A stretch of 64,000 nucleotides of DNA, taken from assembly GCF_013402875.1 (NCBI RefSeq), contig NZ_CP058579.1:3162001-3226000 (forward strand), in the 5' to 3' direction. The notes under the pieces were generated by a model, which made no database searches, had not been told where the DNA came from, and was given only the letters and a program-made list of their open reading frames with translations. Within the stretch, counting starts at the first letter, position 1, and every line of letters starts with the position of its first letter. The position numbers and the translations under genes are program-made. Shown one piece after another: positions 50,615-58,779 of this stretch. This DNA comes from Halorarum salinum. GTDB lineage: Archaea; Halobacteriota; Halobacteria; Halobacteriales; Haloferacaceae.

Positions 50615-51664
50615 TCAACGTTCCTCCTCAAACACCGCAGAGGAGCGCCCAATTGGCCCACCGATAAACAGTTCTCGAATGGAGAGTTTATCCCTCTCTC
50701 CCGTTTCTTCCGGAATTACATGTTCTTCAGTAAGGCCGTAATTGAGAATCGCCACCAGAACGACCCCGCCCAATGTGTTTCCCAACAATACTGGAAGCAG
50801 GAGGTTCCACGCGAGCGGCCACAGCGCAGCCTCACCTTGAAAGAAGAGATACAGCGCGTCGCACATTGAGGTGATAATGTGGAACAGACCCATGGCTGGA
50901 ACTAGATACATGATGAAGAACACGATGATGATTCGCGCAGTCACGGATCGAGCGGCATGGTCTAACCAGACGAGTCCCGCGACAAGCCACCCTGCGAAAA
51001 CCCCCTTGAAAAAGAGATCCCACCACGGCAAATGAAGGGCTTCGGCCCCGAACTCCTCAGCCACGGCTGCGGCCTCCGGTGACAGGATGCTCGTGTTCGC
51101 CAGCACGTACGCCCCGATACTTACGCCGACGAGATTGCCGAACAGGACGAGGCCCCAGATACGCAGGAGGCCGGGAATGCTGATAAGACGGAGGAGGACA
51201 AGCGCCACCGGTGGCAGCGTGTTTTCGGTATACAGCTGGTAGTGGCCGATGATAATGAAGATAAATCCCACTGGATAAAACAGTGGACCAATGAGGCCCG
51301 ACGGGTCATCCACGGCAGCAGTCCCGACAGCGTATGCCAGCACAGTCACTGTGATTGCGAACCCTGCGGCGACACCGCTGAAGAACAACTCACGTTTCCG
51401 AGTGTCATATTCGTCTTCGGCGCTCGCGATGATGCGCTGGAAGATCTCCTCCGCTGTGAAGTGGCTCGGGACTGCTTCACCGCTTGCGGGCGCACCACTT
51501 TGGGTAGTGTTTCTTTTACTGCTCCCACGAACAGTATCTTGACTGCAAGCGCCCTCGTTCTCATCGCCACCGGGCACATCTAATCCACTCGTTTTCTCCC
51601 TAAGTATCTGTGGTCTGGTGGAGACTTCCCATTCCGAGAACACTAGGCAGTTTGGGCCAGTCAT
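50615..51664 (-). CDS. Formate/nitrite transporter family channel
   Basis: 349 residues. An N-terminal hydrophilic extension of about 75 residues is followed by the FNT fold of six TM segments: ELFFSGVAAGFAITVTVLAY, GPLFYPVGFIFIIIGHYQLY, RIWGLVLFGNLVGVSIGAYV, LFFKGVFAGWLVAGLVWLDH, a MYLVPAMGLFHIITSM segment and LPVLLGNTLGGVVLVAILNY. The GHYQLYTENT, GNLVGV and GNTLGG motifs are family hallmarks. It conducts small monovalent anions such as formate or nitrite. Confidence 0.88.
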   Translation of the reverse strand: MTGPNCLVFSEWEVSTRPQILREKTSGLDVPGGDENEGACSQDTVRGSSKRNTTQSGAPASGEAVPSHFTAEEIFQRIIASAEDEYDTRKRELFFSGVAAGFAITVTVLAYAVGTAAVDDPSGLIGPLFYPVGFIFIIIGHYQLYTENTLPPVALVLLRLISIPGLLRIWGLVLFGNLVGVSIGAYVLANTSILSPEAAAVAEEFGAEALHLPWWDLFFKGVFAGWLVAGLVWLDHAARSVTARIIIVFFIMYLVPAMGLFHIITSMCDALYLFFQGEAALWPLAWNLLLPVLLGNTLGGVVLVAILNYGLTEEHVIPEETGERDKLSIRELFIGGPIGRSSAVFEEER

Positions 51665-52028
51665 GGGGATAGTGCTGATTTGTCACCCCCACATAGCGGG
51701 CGTATGACGGCCGTATTAAAGGGACAGACAGTATCCGCTACCTAAGTCAGATTTCATCGAACCACCTCTGAGAATACGGGAGAACCTTACTCATAGAGAT
51801 AGAATACGTATATACGCAGAAAATGAGCGTGTTCAATGTACGCTCTGTATATAGCGTTCCATCGGTCAGCCACCGGGGTCACTTCCGAGAATACCCCAGT
51901 CCCGGCAACGAGCCATGGGGTATTGGACGATTCATTCGGTGAGAGTAACTTCCAGCCCGTTTTTATTCAGATGTGTATAGATGAATTAGTCGCTAAGAAG
52001 AACCTGCGTATCTATTGAGCACTTTCGT
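51665..52028. repeat. 364-bp gap with palindrome copy 3
   Basis: No confident gene. CTTCCGAGA-ATACCCCAG-TCCCGGCAA (51882-51908) is a family member with a decayed right arm. Its left flank, GTCAGCCACCGGGGTCA, matches that of copy 5 at 54561-54579, so these two copies share a longer common sequence. Confidence 0.5.
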
Positions 52029-52787
52029 TTAGACTGCACTGCGCTCGGACTTGATGTGCTCGACGTAGGCCTCTACGACTCTTTGGATAATCATTTCCCC
52101 GGCCTCAGCAGTCGCCTCATTCGGATCGCCGAGGACACCGTTTTTCGTGATCGATTTGAACCCCTCGCTGAGCAAGCGGGCAGGCGAAATCTTGCCCTCG
52201 GGTCCAGGTTCGATTTTCTCTGTCCTAACGAGAGTCTCGTCGATTGCTAACACCATCGCCGTCTCAGCGGCTCCGGCGTGAATCACGTCTTGGTCGTACT
52301 CAATCCCGGCCTCACTGAGACCATCGTTCAGCAACTGCATGTGTTCGTCGAGATCGGCAAGCGAAATCACCGCAGCCTCAAGCTCACGGGCGATCTCAGG
52401 GGCTATGGTCTTGACCGGGCCAAAGTTCCCGCCGTGGGTAGGGACGAGGGCGATGTATTCGAAGCCATGGTCATCGAGAGACTGGCAGTACGAACGGATC
52501 ACATCCATCAACGTTTCGGCTGGAACCGTGATCGTGCCCGGGAACTCCATGTGATGGCCTGAACACCCAGGGCGAATCGTAGGTGCGGCGAGGGCATCCC
52601 CTAACTCTGCCGCGATTCGGCGAGAGAGTTCGTCGCCGTCCAATGTATCCATATTCAACGGCAGGTGTGGACCGTGCTGTTCAATCGATCCGACGGCTAC
52701 GATCGCCGTCCGCGTTCCGTTTTCCAAGGCTGATTCGACCTCTGGCCATGCCATCTCCTCAAGGCTTACTGACCTGCGAGAATACAT
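52029..52787 (-). CDS. Creatininase family amidohydrolase
   Basis: 252 residues from ATG 52787 (MYSRRSVSLEEMAWPEVESA). The metal-binding motifs are VAVGSIEQHGPHLPLNMDTL (E, H, D), GCSGHHMEFPGTI and VPTHGGNFGP. A late Glu is in the HAGAAETAMVLAID segment. Family members hydrolyse cyclic amides, including creatinine, mycofactocin-related and riboflavin-pathway formamides. It could be an F420/riboflavin-type ArfB-like enzyme, but the context (accessory DNA) does not decide. The frame upstream of 52787 looks non-coding. Confidence 0.87.
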   Translation of the reverse strand: MYSRRSVSLEEMAWPEVESALENGTRTAIVAVGSIEQHGPHLPLNMDTLDGDELSRRIAAELGDALAAPTIRPGCSGHHMEFPGTITVPAETLMDVIRSYCQSLDDHGFEYIALVPTHGGNFGPVKTIAPEIARELEAAVISLADLDEHMQLLNDGLSEAGIEYDQDVIHAGAAETAMVLAIDETLVRTEKIEPGPEGKISPARLLSEGFKSITKNGVLGDPNEATAEAGEMIIQRVVEAYVEHIKSERSAV

Positions 52788-52994
52788 GCGATTACAGTTG
52801 TCATGTCCAAAGTGAAAATCTTGTGATGATGGCGTATCGATCCGCGCAGATCTGCTGTTGACTACAGCCGCTGTAGTTATCACCGACCAGCCCACCTCTC
52901 GATTTCCCTAGGAGACGTTATCCTACTGCGATTTTATCAAACGGCTGGTTGTCCTTACAGAAAGGACTTACAGCCGCTCCTATATCGTTGGGAC

Positions 52995-53486
52995 ATGAAA
53001 CGACGGTCGATCATCAGCACAATGGGCGCCGGTCTCGTCTCGTTCGCTGGCTGCATAGCCGGCGGGGGGCAGTCCGACACAGACCCTCCAAAGCGGACCG
53101 ACACGGAATCGCCGGAGAGTACCGACGGACCGGCCGACAATACGACCTCGCTTACGGACTGGGAGCGTTCGACCGACTGCGAAGGCGAGTACGATGGCAT
53201 GTACGACAGCGTCATCCGAGTCGAACGAGTCACGACCAGCCTTGGGGACGAGTACACACCGATTCACTTCACGAACCTCACGTCCGAAGAGCAGACTATC
53301 CTCCGCCCTGTCACCGAGAAAGGCGGGTTCGGCACATGTGACGCCTCCGATGCGTTTCATCGATTCGTCGACCGTATCAGTGACACCTCCGAGCGCCAAG
53401 ATGGAGACATGCATGTATACCTGGACCGGGAGGGGACATACTATGGACTGTACGTCGAGGTACAGGACCAGGTCTACGCCTACTGA
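52995..53486 (+). CDS. Tat-exported lipoprotein
   Basis: 163 residues. The signal MKRRSIISTMGAGLVSFAGC has twin arginines and ends with lipobox SFAGC. An acidic Thr/Ser/Pro linker (residues 22-52) leads to a small domain with two Cys (RSTDCEGEY, FGTCDASD), then DGDMHVYLDREGTYYGLYVE. The family is unknown; the layout is similar to the lipoprotein at 37098. It is outside the cell, probably a binding or stress-related protein. Confidence 0.75.
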   Translation: MKRRSIISTMGAGLVSFAGCIAGGGQSDTDPPKRTDTESPESTDGPADNTTSLTDWERSTDCEGEYDGMYDSVIRVERVTTSLGDEYTPIHFTNLTSEEQTILRPVTEKGGFGTCDASDAFHRFVDRISDTSERQDGDMHVYLDREGTYYGLYVEVQDQVYAY

Positions 53487-53856
53487 CAGGCGGTCCAAAT
53501 CCACGTCAGCGGGTGTCCACCGGGAGAATTGAAACTGGGCGCGGGTCCGTAGTTGTTCCGTATATCCCCTGTACATAGCAAATGACTGATCAGGTGAATT
53601 AGAGAGACTTCCGAGAATAGCCAAGTCTCGGAAGCTCTTCCTCAAGGATCCAAATAGTCATCGACAACGGTCACACTCAATATCGGAACTGTTCAATCGG
53701 CTGAGTCTGAATCAACTGCTACGTAGAACTGCGAACTGATCGGTGGATTTTCTGTCAGGTATCGATGATGTTCGTCGAACCATGCTGAATACAATGCGCG
53801 TAGGCAGTAGCGAAGCCGACTGAGACCTATTCGAGTCCGGTTATAGGTAAGTGAAC
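53487..53856. repeat. 370-bp gap with the perfect palindrome (copy 4)
   Basis: It contains CTTCCGAGA-ATAGCCAAG-TCTCGGAAG at 53608-53634, the perfect form of the family. GCTGAATACAATGCGCGTAG at 53783 and following belongs to the second, IS-end-like family. No gene seen. Confidence 0.6.
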
Positions 53857-54015
53857 ATGGGTCTACCCAGCAAAACCGCCGACCACGACGCTATTGAGGT
53901 CTACGAGTGGGCGGTCCGAGATAACTCTGAAGAAAAGAACGGATATGAGCTAGTGGAAATCCCGGCTACAGGTCGGGGCCATCCGAAGATAATGTTCAGG
54001 TGGTCGGAACATTGA
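53857..54015 (+). CDS. 52-residue hypothetical protein
   Basis: ATG 53857 to TGA 54015 encodes MGLPSKTADHDAIEVYEWAV, then RDNSEEKNGYELVEIPATGR and GHPKIMFRWSEH. A TTATAGGT element is nearby but too close (about 13 nt) for a leaderless start. It lies 26 nt before the next small gene on the same strand, so the two may form a two-gene unit. Unknown; low GC. Confidence 0.4.
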   Translation: MGLPSKTADHDAIEVYEWAVRDNSEEKNGYELVEIPATGRGHPKIMFRWSEH

Positions 54016-54041
54016 AGGTAAATTAACTGTGAGTTCCAGCA

Positions 54042-54362
54042 ATGGATAATGAGGAATACGCCGTAATCGAGGATATGATTTCGAAATACGAAATCAACCT
54101 CGCAAATGAGTTGGACTTCGAAGAACAGATGCAGGACGCAGACAAGTTCTGGAGGCAGATCAGGATGCACCTACATGGGCTTGGCCTTGGGTATCTCTGG
54201 ATGCTCCGTAAGTTCAACAACCTGTCTGAAATGATCGGGGAACCGAATTTTTCGGCCAAGAAAATTCGAGAAGGCGCTGCCCCTACTAAAGAGGACCACA
54301 TCGAGATGATGGAGATAGTGGATAAACAGGAAGAACGAGTAAGGCGAGAATGGTTCAGATAA
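54042..54362 (+). CDS. Hypothetical helical protein
   Basis: A 106-residue helical, charged protein (MDNEEYAVIEDMISKYEINL, EQMQDADKFWRQIRMHLHGL, LGYLWMLRKFNNLSEMIGEP), ending ERVRREWFR. GC content and codon use (AAA, GAA, ATA) are clearly unlike the chromosome, suggesting recent transfer. The family is not recognised. Confidence 0.55.
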   Translation: MDNEEYAVIEDMISKYEINLANELDFEEQMQDADKFWRQIRMHLHGLGLGYLWMLRKFNNLSEMIGEPNFSAKKIREGAAPTKEDHIEMMEIVDKQEERVRREWFR

Positions 54363-54722
54363 CGAGGAAATGGATTGAAATGGAAGTTCACTACTTCAGT
54401 TGTTTGAATAGAGGGTGATTTGCCAATCCGATAGACCGATTGTAGAGAAGGCCCCGTTTGCTGAACAGCATCTCTCTATTCAGCAGGCGACGTTTGGCAG
54501 ATCCCGGAGGGATCGGTAGTCGCTTCGGTAACTGCTTCACCTGTACTTTGCGTTACATCAGTCAGCCACACAGGGGTCACTTCCGAGAATCGGTTAGTCT
54601 CGGCACCGCCGACGTCGGAGACCGTCCTCGAGGACGCAAATTACCGCTACGACCGGGCCAATCGTCCCGGTTCCCAAACCTCACCTTCCGGGATGTAGCA
54701 TCATCGAGCAATTCCCGGAACC
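54363..54722. repeat. 360-bp gap with palindrome copy 5 and IS-end-like sequence
   Basis: GCTGAACAGCATCTCTCTAT / TCAGCAGG at 54460-54487 is a decayed inverted pair of the GCTGAATACAG family. CTTCCGAGA-ATCGGTTAG-TCTCGGCAC (54580-54606) is palindrome copy 5, with the flank GTCAGCCACACAGGGGTCA shared with copy 3. It is located about 120 nt before the integrase gene. Confidence 0.5.
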
Positions 54723-55346
54723 ATGCAAACCCGACCCTATCCCGAGAAGGACGGCCTCCGGATCTGGTTATCGCGCACCGAATGGACGGCGCTCCTGGAG
54801 GCAGTCGACGACGAGCCCCGCCGACGGATCGCGCTTCAGCTGGGCCTCCACGGTCTCCGCACACACGAACTTCTCCAGGTCGAGCCTCGTCACGTCCGCG
54901 CGCTCGCGAACGGCGCCGATGGTCACGTCCTCACGGTCGAGGACGGGAAGACTGGGAAGCGAGAGCTCCCCGTCTCCGCCGACCTCGTCGAGCGGATCCG
55001 CTACCTCAAGAGCGCTGCGCGGATGCGCCAGGACGAGCCGATCGTCGATGTCTCGAAACGGACGGTTCGCAACTGGATCGCGAGCGCCCGCGACGTCCTG
55101 GTCGATCCCAACCTCGAGGAGAATCCGGCGGGCGCGCTCGGAATGCACGACCTCCGGCGGACCTGGGCGACGGACAGTTACTATAGTCTCGCGTTCGCCG
55201 GCGTCCCGATCGCCGAGCAGTTGGTGATGAGCTGGGGCGGCTGGGCCCAGACGTCGACGGGGCGCGAGACGTTCCGGCAGAACTACCTCGGGCCAGTGCC
55301 CGATCACGTTACGGCGCAGACGTTCGACGAACTTCCGCTGGCGTAA
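54723..55346 (+). CDS. Tyrosine recombinase/integrase (short form)
   Basis: 207 residues, mostly the catalytic domain: LGLHGLRTHELLQVEPRHV (R46), a beta-hairpin Lys in VEDGKTGKRELP, GMHDLRRTWATD (H142/R145), W171 or W174 in MSWGGWAQTSTGRETF, and the nucleophile Y188 in RQNYLG. All five catalytic positions seem filled, with Trp at the usual His/Trp site. Only about 25 residues precede the catalytic fold, so the core-binding domain is missing or very short. It probably integrates the element that begins at tRNA-Ile, 9 kb upstream. Confidence 0.85.
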   Translation: MQTRPYPEKDGLRIWLSRTEWTALLEAVDDEPRRRIALQLGLHGLRTHELLQVEPRHVRALANGADGHVLTVEDGKTGKRELPVSADLVERIRYLKSAARMRQDEPIVDVSKRTVRNWIASARDVLVDPNLEENPAGALGMHDLRRTWATDSYYSLAFAGVPIAEQLVMSWGGWAQTSTGRETFRQNYLGPVPDHVTAQTFDELPLA

Positions 55347-55370
55347 CTCCCTCCAGTTTTCCTGAGTTAT

Positions 55371-55459
55371 GGCTCTGTTGAAAACCTCAAAGAGCGCCTT
55401 ATTGAAATCCTCTATCGGTGAAAGGTCACCAGAATCCTGCTGAATAGATAGCGCATATT
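55371..55459 (+). repeat. IS-end-like motif pair (copy R1)
   Basis: GGCTCTGTTGAAAACCTC at 55371 and CCTGCTGAATAGATAGCGCA at 55436 flank about 45 bp. It is the same pairing (CTGTTGAAA ... GCTGAATACAG) as at 56565, 58713 and 60438, and looks like the two ends of an insertion element with its middle lost. The rest of the 316-bp gap (55347-55662) holds no gene. Confidence 0.5.
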
Positions 55460-55662
55460 GGCCATCCGCGTTCTGCGGAGCAGTGAGACGGTGAATCGCT
55501 CAATAAAGTTGTTCTAACGATCGGTACGTGACGTCGGCTGATAACACGGAAAAATAGACAGTGAGAAAAAGAATGGAAACATTGTGTGGTGATAATCAAT
55601 CGACCAGTCAAAACACGGTGGGAATAACTAATCACTCAGAGGTTATCCTTGACATTGGTATC

Positions 55663-56466
55663 ATGGCTCGAATAGAAGTTGAAGACGGAGTAGAACTGTT
55701 CGTTCAGGACTGGGGATCGGGGACTCCGCTCGTGTTCGTTCACGGGTGGCCACTGAGCCATAGGATGTTCGAATACCAATACATCCGACTCCCGAGGAAC
55801 GATGTCCGGTGTATCGGTATCGATCTCCGTGGCTACGGGCAGTCGAGTAAACCGTGGAGTGAATACGACTTCGACACGTTTGCTGATGATCTCAGGACGG
55901 TTCTCGACGAACTCGATGTCGAGGGTGTCACGCTCGCGGGCTTTTCGATGGGTGGGGGAGTCGTCACCAGGTATATGAGCCGCCATGACGAAGAACACGT
56001 GGAAAAACTGGCGCTTCTCGGTGCTGCGAGCCCCGTTTTGGCCAAGAAACCCGACTTTCCGGAGGGTGTCGAAAAAGCGGGGTTCATGGACCTTGCCGAG
56101 GGGTGCTATGAGGACAGGGCGAAGGTAAGCAGTGACTTCGCCGATTCGATGTTTCACTCCGCACCGAGTCCCGAGCTGAAAGATTGGCTCCAGAACATGA
56201 GCATGGAATCGTCGCCGCAGGCCATGGCCGATTCGATCGAAGCGGTCGGCGAGATGGATCTTCGTTCCGACCTCGCGGACATCTCCGTTCCGACCCTCAT
56301 CTGTCACGGTGTCCACGATCAGGCCTGTCCGTTCGAGCTTACGGCGGAGAAACTCCACGACGGAATTGAAAACACGGAGCTCGTTCGTTTCGAGGAGAGT
56401 AGTCATGCACTCTTCTACGAGGAGAAAGAGAAACTCAACCAGGAGTTGATCGAATTCAGTACGTAA
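55663..56466 (+). CDS. Alpha/beta hydrolase (non-haem haloperoxidase-like)
   Basis: 267 residues. The oxyanion motif is PLVFVHGWPLSHRMFEYQ, IDLRGYGQSSKPW is next, then the nucleophile elbow LAGFSMGGGVVTRYM (Ser). The acid Asp is in HGVHDQACPFELTA and the catalytic His in FEESSHALFYEE. It is close to cofactor-free haloperoxidases/esterases. ATG 55663 is chosen from the family start (MARIEVEDGVELFVQDW); the longer frame upstream is AT-rich and unlikely. Cargo of the accessory region. Confidence 0.88.
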   Translation: MARIEVEDGVELFVQDWGSGTPLVFVHGWPLSHRMFEYQYIRLPRNDVRCIGIDLRGYGQSSKPWSEYDFDTFADDLRTVLDELDVEGVTLAGFSMGGGVVTRYMSRHDEEHVEKLALLGAASPVLAKKPDFPEGVEKAGFMDLAEGCYEDRAKVSSDFADSMFHSAPSPELKDWLQNMSMESSPQAMADSIEAVGEMDLRSDLADISVPTLICHGVHDQACPFELTAEKLHDGIENTELVRFEESSHALFYEEKEKLNQELIEFST

Positions 56467-56862
56467 CGCCAAATGGAGGGCGATCTCGTTGGAATCAGCA
56501 TCGTCGGATATGAATACCGACGGAACTTCACCATTCTACCGGTAATGAGGGGTGAGAAACACGTCCTCTGTATTCACCACACAATTTGTATCAGTTTCTG
56601 AGGGTCTCAACAGGGCCCGATAGAGTGAACCGCTCATCTGTGGTTGGGAGAGTCATCAAAACTTCCAACAATAATTGACAATTGTCTACAGATTCTAGAA
56701 TTAGTATGGCGTTATGAGGGTATTCAGGAGAATTACCGTACACAAGCCGGTTCTAACTAAGCACATTGGGGCTGAAGGCTGCTGTGGCCAATTCGACCAC
56801 AGTAATCCTGCTACAGGGGGTCCGGTCCCCCCGCGAATTGGAGGACGCTACGCTAAGAAACC
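56467..56862. repeat. 396-bp gap with IS-end-like motif pair (copy R4, reverse)
   Basis: At 56565-56617 on the minus strand, GGCCCTGTTGAGACCCTC and GGTGAATACAGAGG enclose about 20 bp, again the CTGTTGAAA / TGAATACAG pairing. AT-rich sequence (56660-56710) follows. No gene seen. Confidence 0.45.
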
Positions 56863-57873
56863 ATGATGGAGATTGACCACACTCAATCAGAGACCGACCC
56901 CAGTGAGCGCCGAGCAGAGACCCTTGATGCAGATGCCCAAGCACTGTTAGACGCATTGGAGGAGGCAGGTGCACCTGACCTCACACACCTCTCGCCCGAA
57001 CAAGCCCGGACCCTGCTCGGCGACCTATTCACGCCGGATGTCGATTCTGAACCGATCGCTCAGGTGGACGAGCGCAAGATTCGTGCGTACGCCCGCGACA
57101 TTCGGGTGCGGATCTACGACCCCGATCCGGACCAGGCACTCCCGGCTGTCGTCTACTTCCATGGCGGGGGCTGGGTCGTTGGCGGCCTCGACTCGCATGA
57201 CAAGGTCGCTCGTGCGCTCGCAACCGAGGGTGGCTGCGTCGTCGTCTCTGTCGACTACCGAAAGGCGCCGGAACACGAGTTCCCCGCGGCCGTCGAGGAC
57301 GCCTATCTCGCGACGAAGTGGACCGCCGACAACGCTGAGGAGATTGGCGCTGGCAGGGGACTCGCCGTTGCGGGCGAAAGCGCAGGCGGGACCCTCGCGA
57401 CCGTCGTCGCGCAGATGGCTGTCGAGAAGGACGTCGGCGCGCCGGGGATCGACCACCAGCTGCTGTTTTACCCGGTGACCAACCACTCGTACGACACCCA
57501 CTCGTACGAGGAGAACGCCGACGGGTACTTCCTGACTGGGCGAGGGATGGTGTGGTTTTGGAACCACTACCTCCGTGACGACATCGACGGGGCGAACCTC
57601 CGGGTGTCGCCGCTTCGCGCCCGCGAGAAAATCCTGGCAGAACTCCCGCCGGTGACCCTGTTCAGTTGCGGCTACGACCCGCTTCGGGACGAACAGTTCG
57701 CGTACGCCGATGCGCTGGCGGACGCTGGGGTCCCCGTCGAGCACACCAACTACGACGATATGATCCACGACTTCGCCAACATGAGTCAACTTTCGGACCC
57801 GTTCCCGGGAATCGACGCCGCGAACGACGTGCAGGAGCGGGCTGGCGAAGCGCTCCGAGAGACATTCGAATGA
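56863..57873 (+). CDS. Alpha/beta hydrolase, hormone-sensitive-lipase family
   Basis: 336 residues with the HSL-type HGGG oxyanion motif (VVYFHGGGWVVGGLDSHD), nucleophile elbow VAGESAGGTLATVV, the acid Asp region SCGYDPLRDEQFAYADAL and the His in YDDMIHDFANMSQLSDP. The N-terminal cap (residues 1-75) is typical of archaeal carboxylesterases of this group. Start 56863 gives MM; the second Met is equally possible. It is likely an intracellular esterase, cargo of the region. Confidence 0.9.
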   Translation: MMEIDHTQSETDPSERRAETLDADAQALLDALEEAGAPDLTHLSPEQARTLLGDLFTPDVDSEPIAQVDERKIRAYARDIRVRIYDPDPDQALPAVVYFHGGGWVVGGLDSHDKVARALATEGGCVVVSVDYRKAPEHEFPAAVEDAYLATKWTADNAEEIGAGRGLAVAGESAGGTLATVVAQMAVEKDVGAPGIDHQLLFYPVTNHSYDTHSYEENADGYFLTGRGMVWFWNHYLRDDIDGANLRVSPLRAREKILAELPPVTLFSCGYDPLRDEQFAYADALADAGVPVEHTNYDDMIHDFANMSQLSDPFPGIDAANDVQERAGEALRETFE

Positions 57874-58190
57874 CGGCCTCCGTGGCTCGAGGTAAACCGG
57901 CTCCTCCGGAGGCTGGGGCAGTCCAAAGAGTAGAATCGCTTTCAGCACTCGAAAGTTACAGAGTCAGGTCGCAGGAAGATGCAAACTGGATTGCCCCTTC
58001 CGAACGGGGACGATGCAGCGTAACACAGGCGAACTTGACGGCGACACTGACGCGGCTAACTCGATTACGCTCACCGAACAACAGCCGACCATGGAAACGG
58101 AGGAAAAATGACCTCATCATCACGAGCCACCGGATTGCGGACACGACTCGATAACGGCGACGTCGTCGACGAGGTCCAAGTTCATGTCCA
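57874..58190. other. 317-bp stretch without a confident gene
   Basis: There is a 32-codon frame at 58013-58111 (MQRNTGELDGDTDAANSITL...) whose TGA overlaps an ATG at 58108 preceded by a GGAGG site. The downstream frame runs antisense to a better-looking minus-strand frame and neither extends convincingly. It may be remnants of decayed small genes. Confidence 0.3.
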
Positions 58191-58592
58191 GTGGATCCCC
58201 CAGCTCGAAAGATCCGGTTCGACGAGCTCTATTTCGTCTTCGCCGGTCCGAACGTACCAGTCAGGTTCGGATTCCCAGACGCCGAGGACCTTTTCAGACC
58301 ATACCCAGCGGTTTCGGATCCCGCTGACGGGACCGTTCGCAAACGGGTGGACGTGATAGCCCGACCGCTTGAGCGCGCGCTTCAAGTCGTGAATATCGTC
58401 CGGGTCGTGCTCGTGCTCCTCACCGCGTACAACCTTCTGCTGAACCCGACCGTCGGCATCGAGCTCTGGTTCGGCTACCGCGAGATCTTCGTCCAGACGC
58501 TTGCGTCCCAGGGCGGCAACGAGATCGGCCTCTACATGATCTCCGACGTCGTCGTGATGGTCATCGGGATGATCGCCGCCTGGTTCGCGTAG
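58191..58592 (+). CDS. Putative two-TM membrane protein, possibly truncated
   Basis: Up to 133 residues from GTG 58191. The C-terminal half is convincing: VVNIVRVVLVLLTAYNLLLN and LYMISDVVVMVIGMIAAWFA are two TM segments, separated by PTVGIELWFGYREIFVQTLA. The N-terminal half is doubtful because the opposite strand (58182-58385 and upstream) also reads as halophilic protein (HDLKRALKRSGYHVHPFANG, WVWSEKVLGVWESEPDWYV). A later start (GTG near 58350) or a fusion of two gene fragments is possible. Confidence 0.4.
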   Translation: MDPPARKIRFDELYFVFAGPNVPVRFGFPDAEDLFRPYPAVSDPADGTVRKRVDVIARPLERALQVVNIVRVVLVLLTAYNLLLNPTVGIELWFGYREIFVQTLASQGGNEIGLYMISDVVVMVIGMIAAWFA

Positions 58593-58712
58593 GCCATCAC
58601 GACGAAGTAGTTTTAGCGACGATATCGAGCGGGTCGCGAGCGCTGATACCCACTCGCGGCCTGATTTCGAAGCGACATCGAAGTCCGCGTCGGAAGTGAT
58701 CTACTTCCACTC

Positions 58713-58777
58713 GGCCTTGTTGAAACCCTCACTCAGAGATAGTTCTCAGAGGCCGTGCTGAATACAGGGCGCGAATA
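58713..58777 (+). repeat. IS-end-like motif pair (copy R2)
   Basis: GGCCTTGTTGAAACCCTC at 58713 and GTGCTGAATACAGGGCGCGA at 58755 enclose about 25 bp. The right motif ends 3 nt from the stop codon of the MgtE-like gene on the minus strand. Confidence 0.5.
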
Positions 58778-58779
58778 GA

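Noticed and set aside
45482-55346. Second copy of the tRNA-Ile 3' end as attR near the integrase
   Set aside because: I looked for CCGCGGTTCAAATCCGCG or a close variant downstream within the window and did not find one. The right border of the element therefore cannot be placed; it may lie beyond 64 kb or be degraded.
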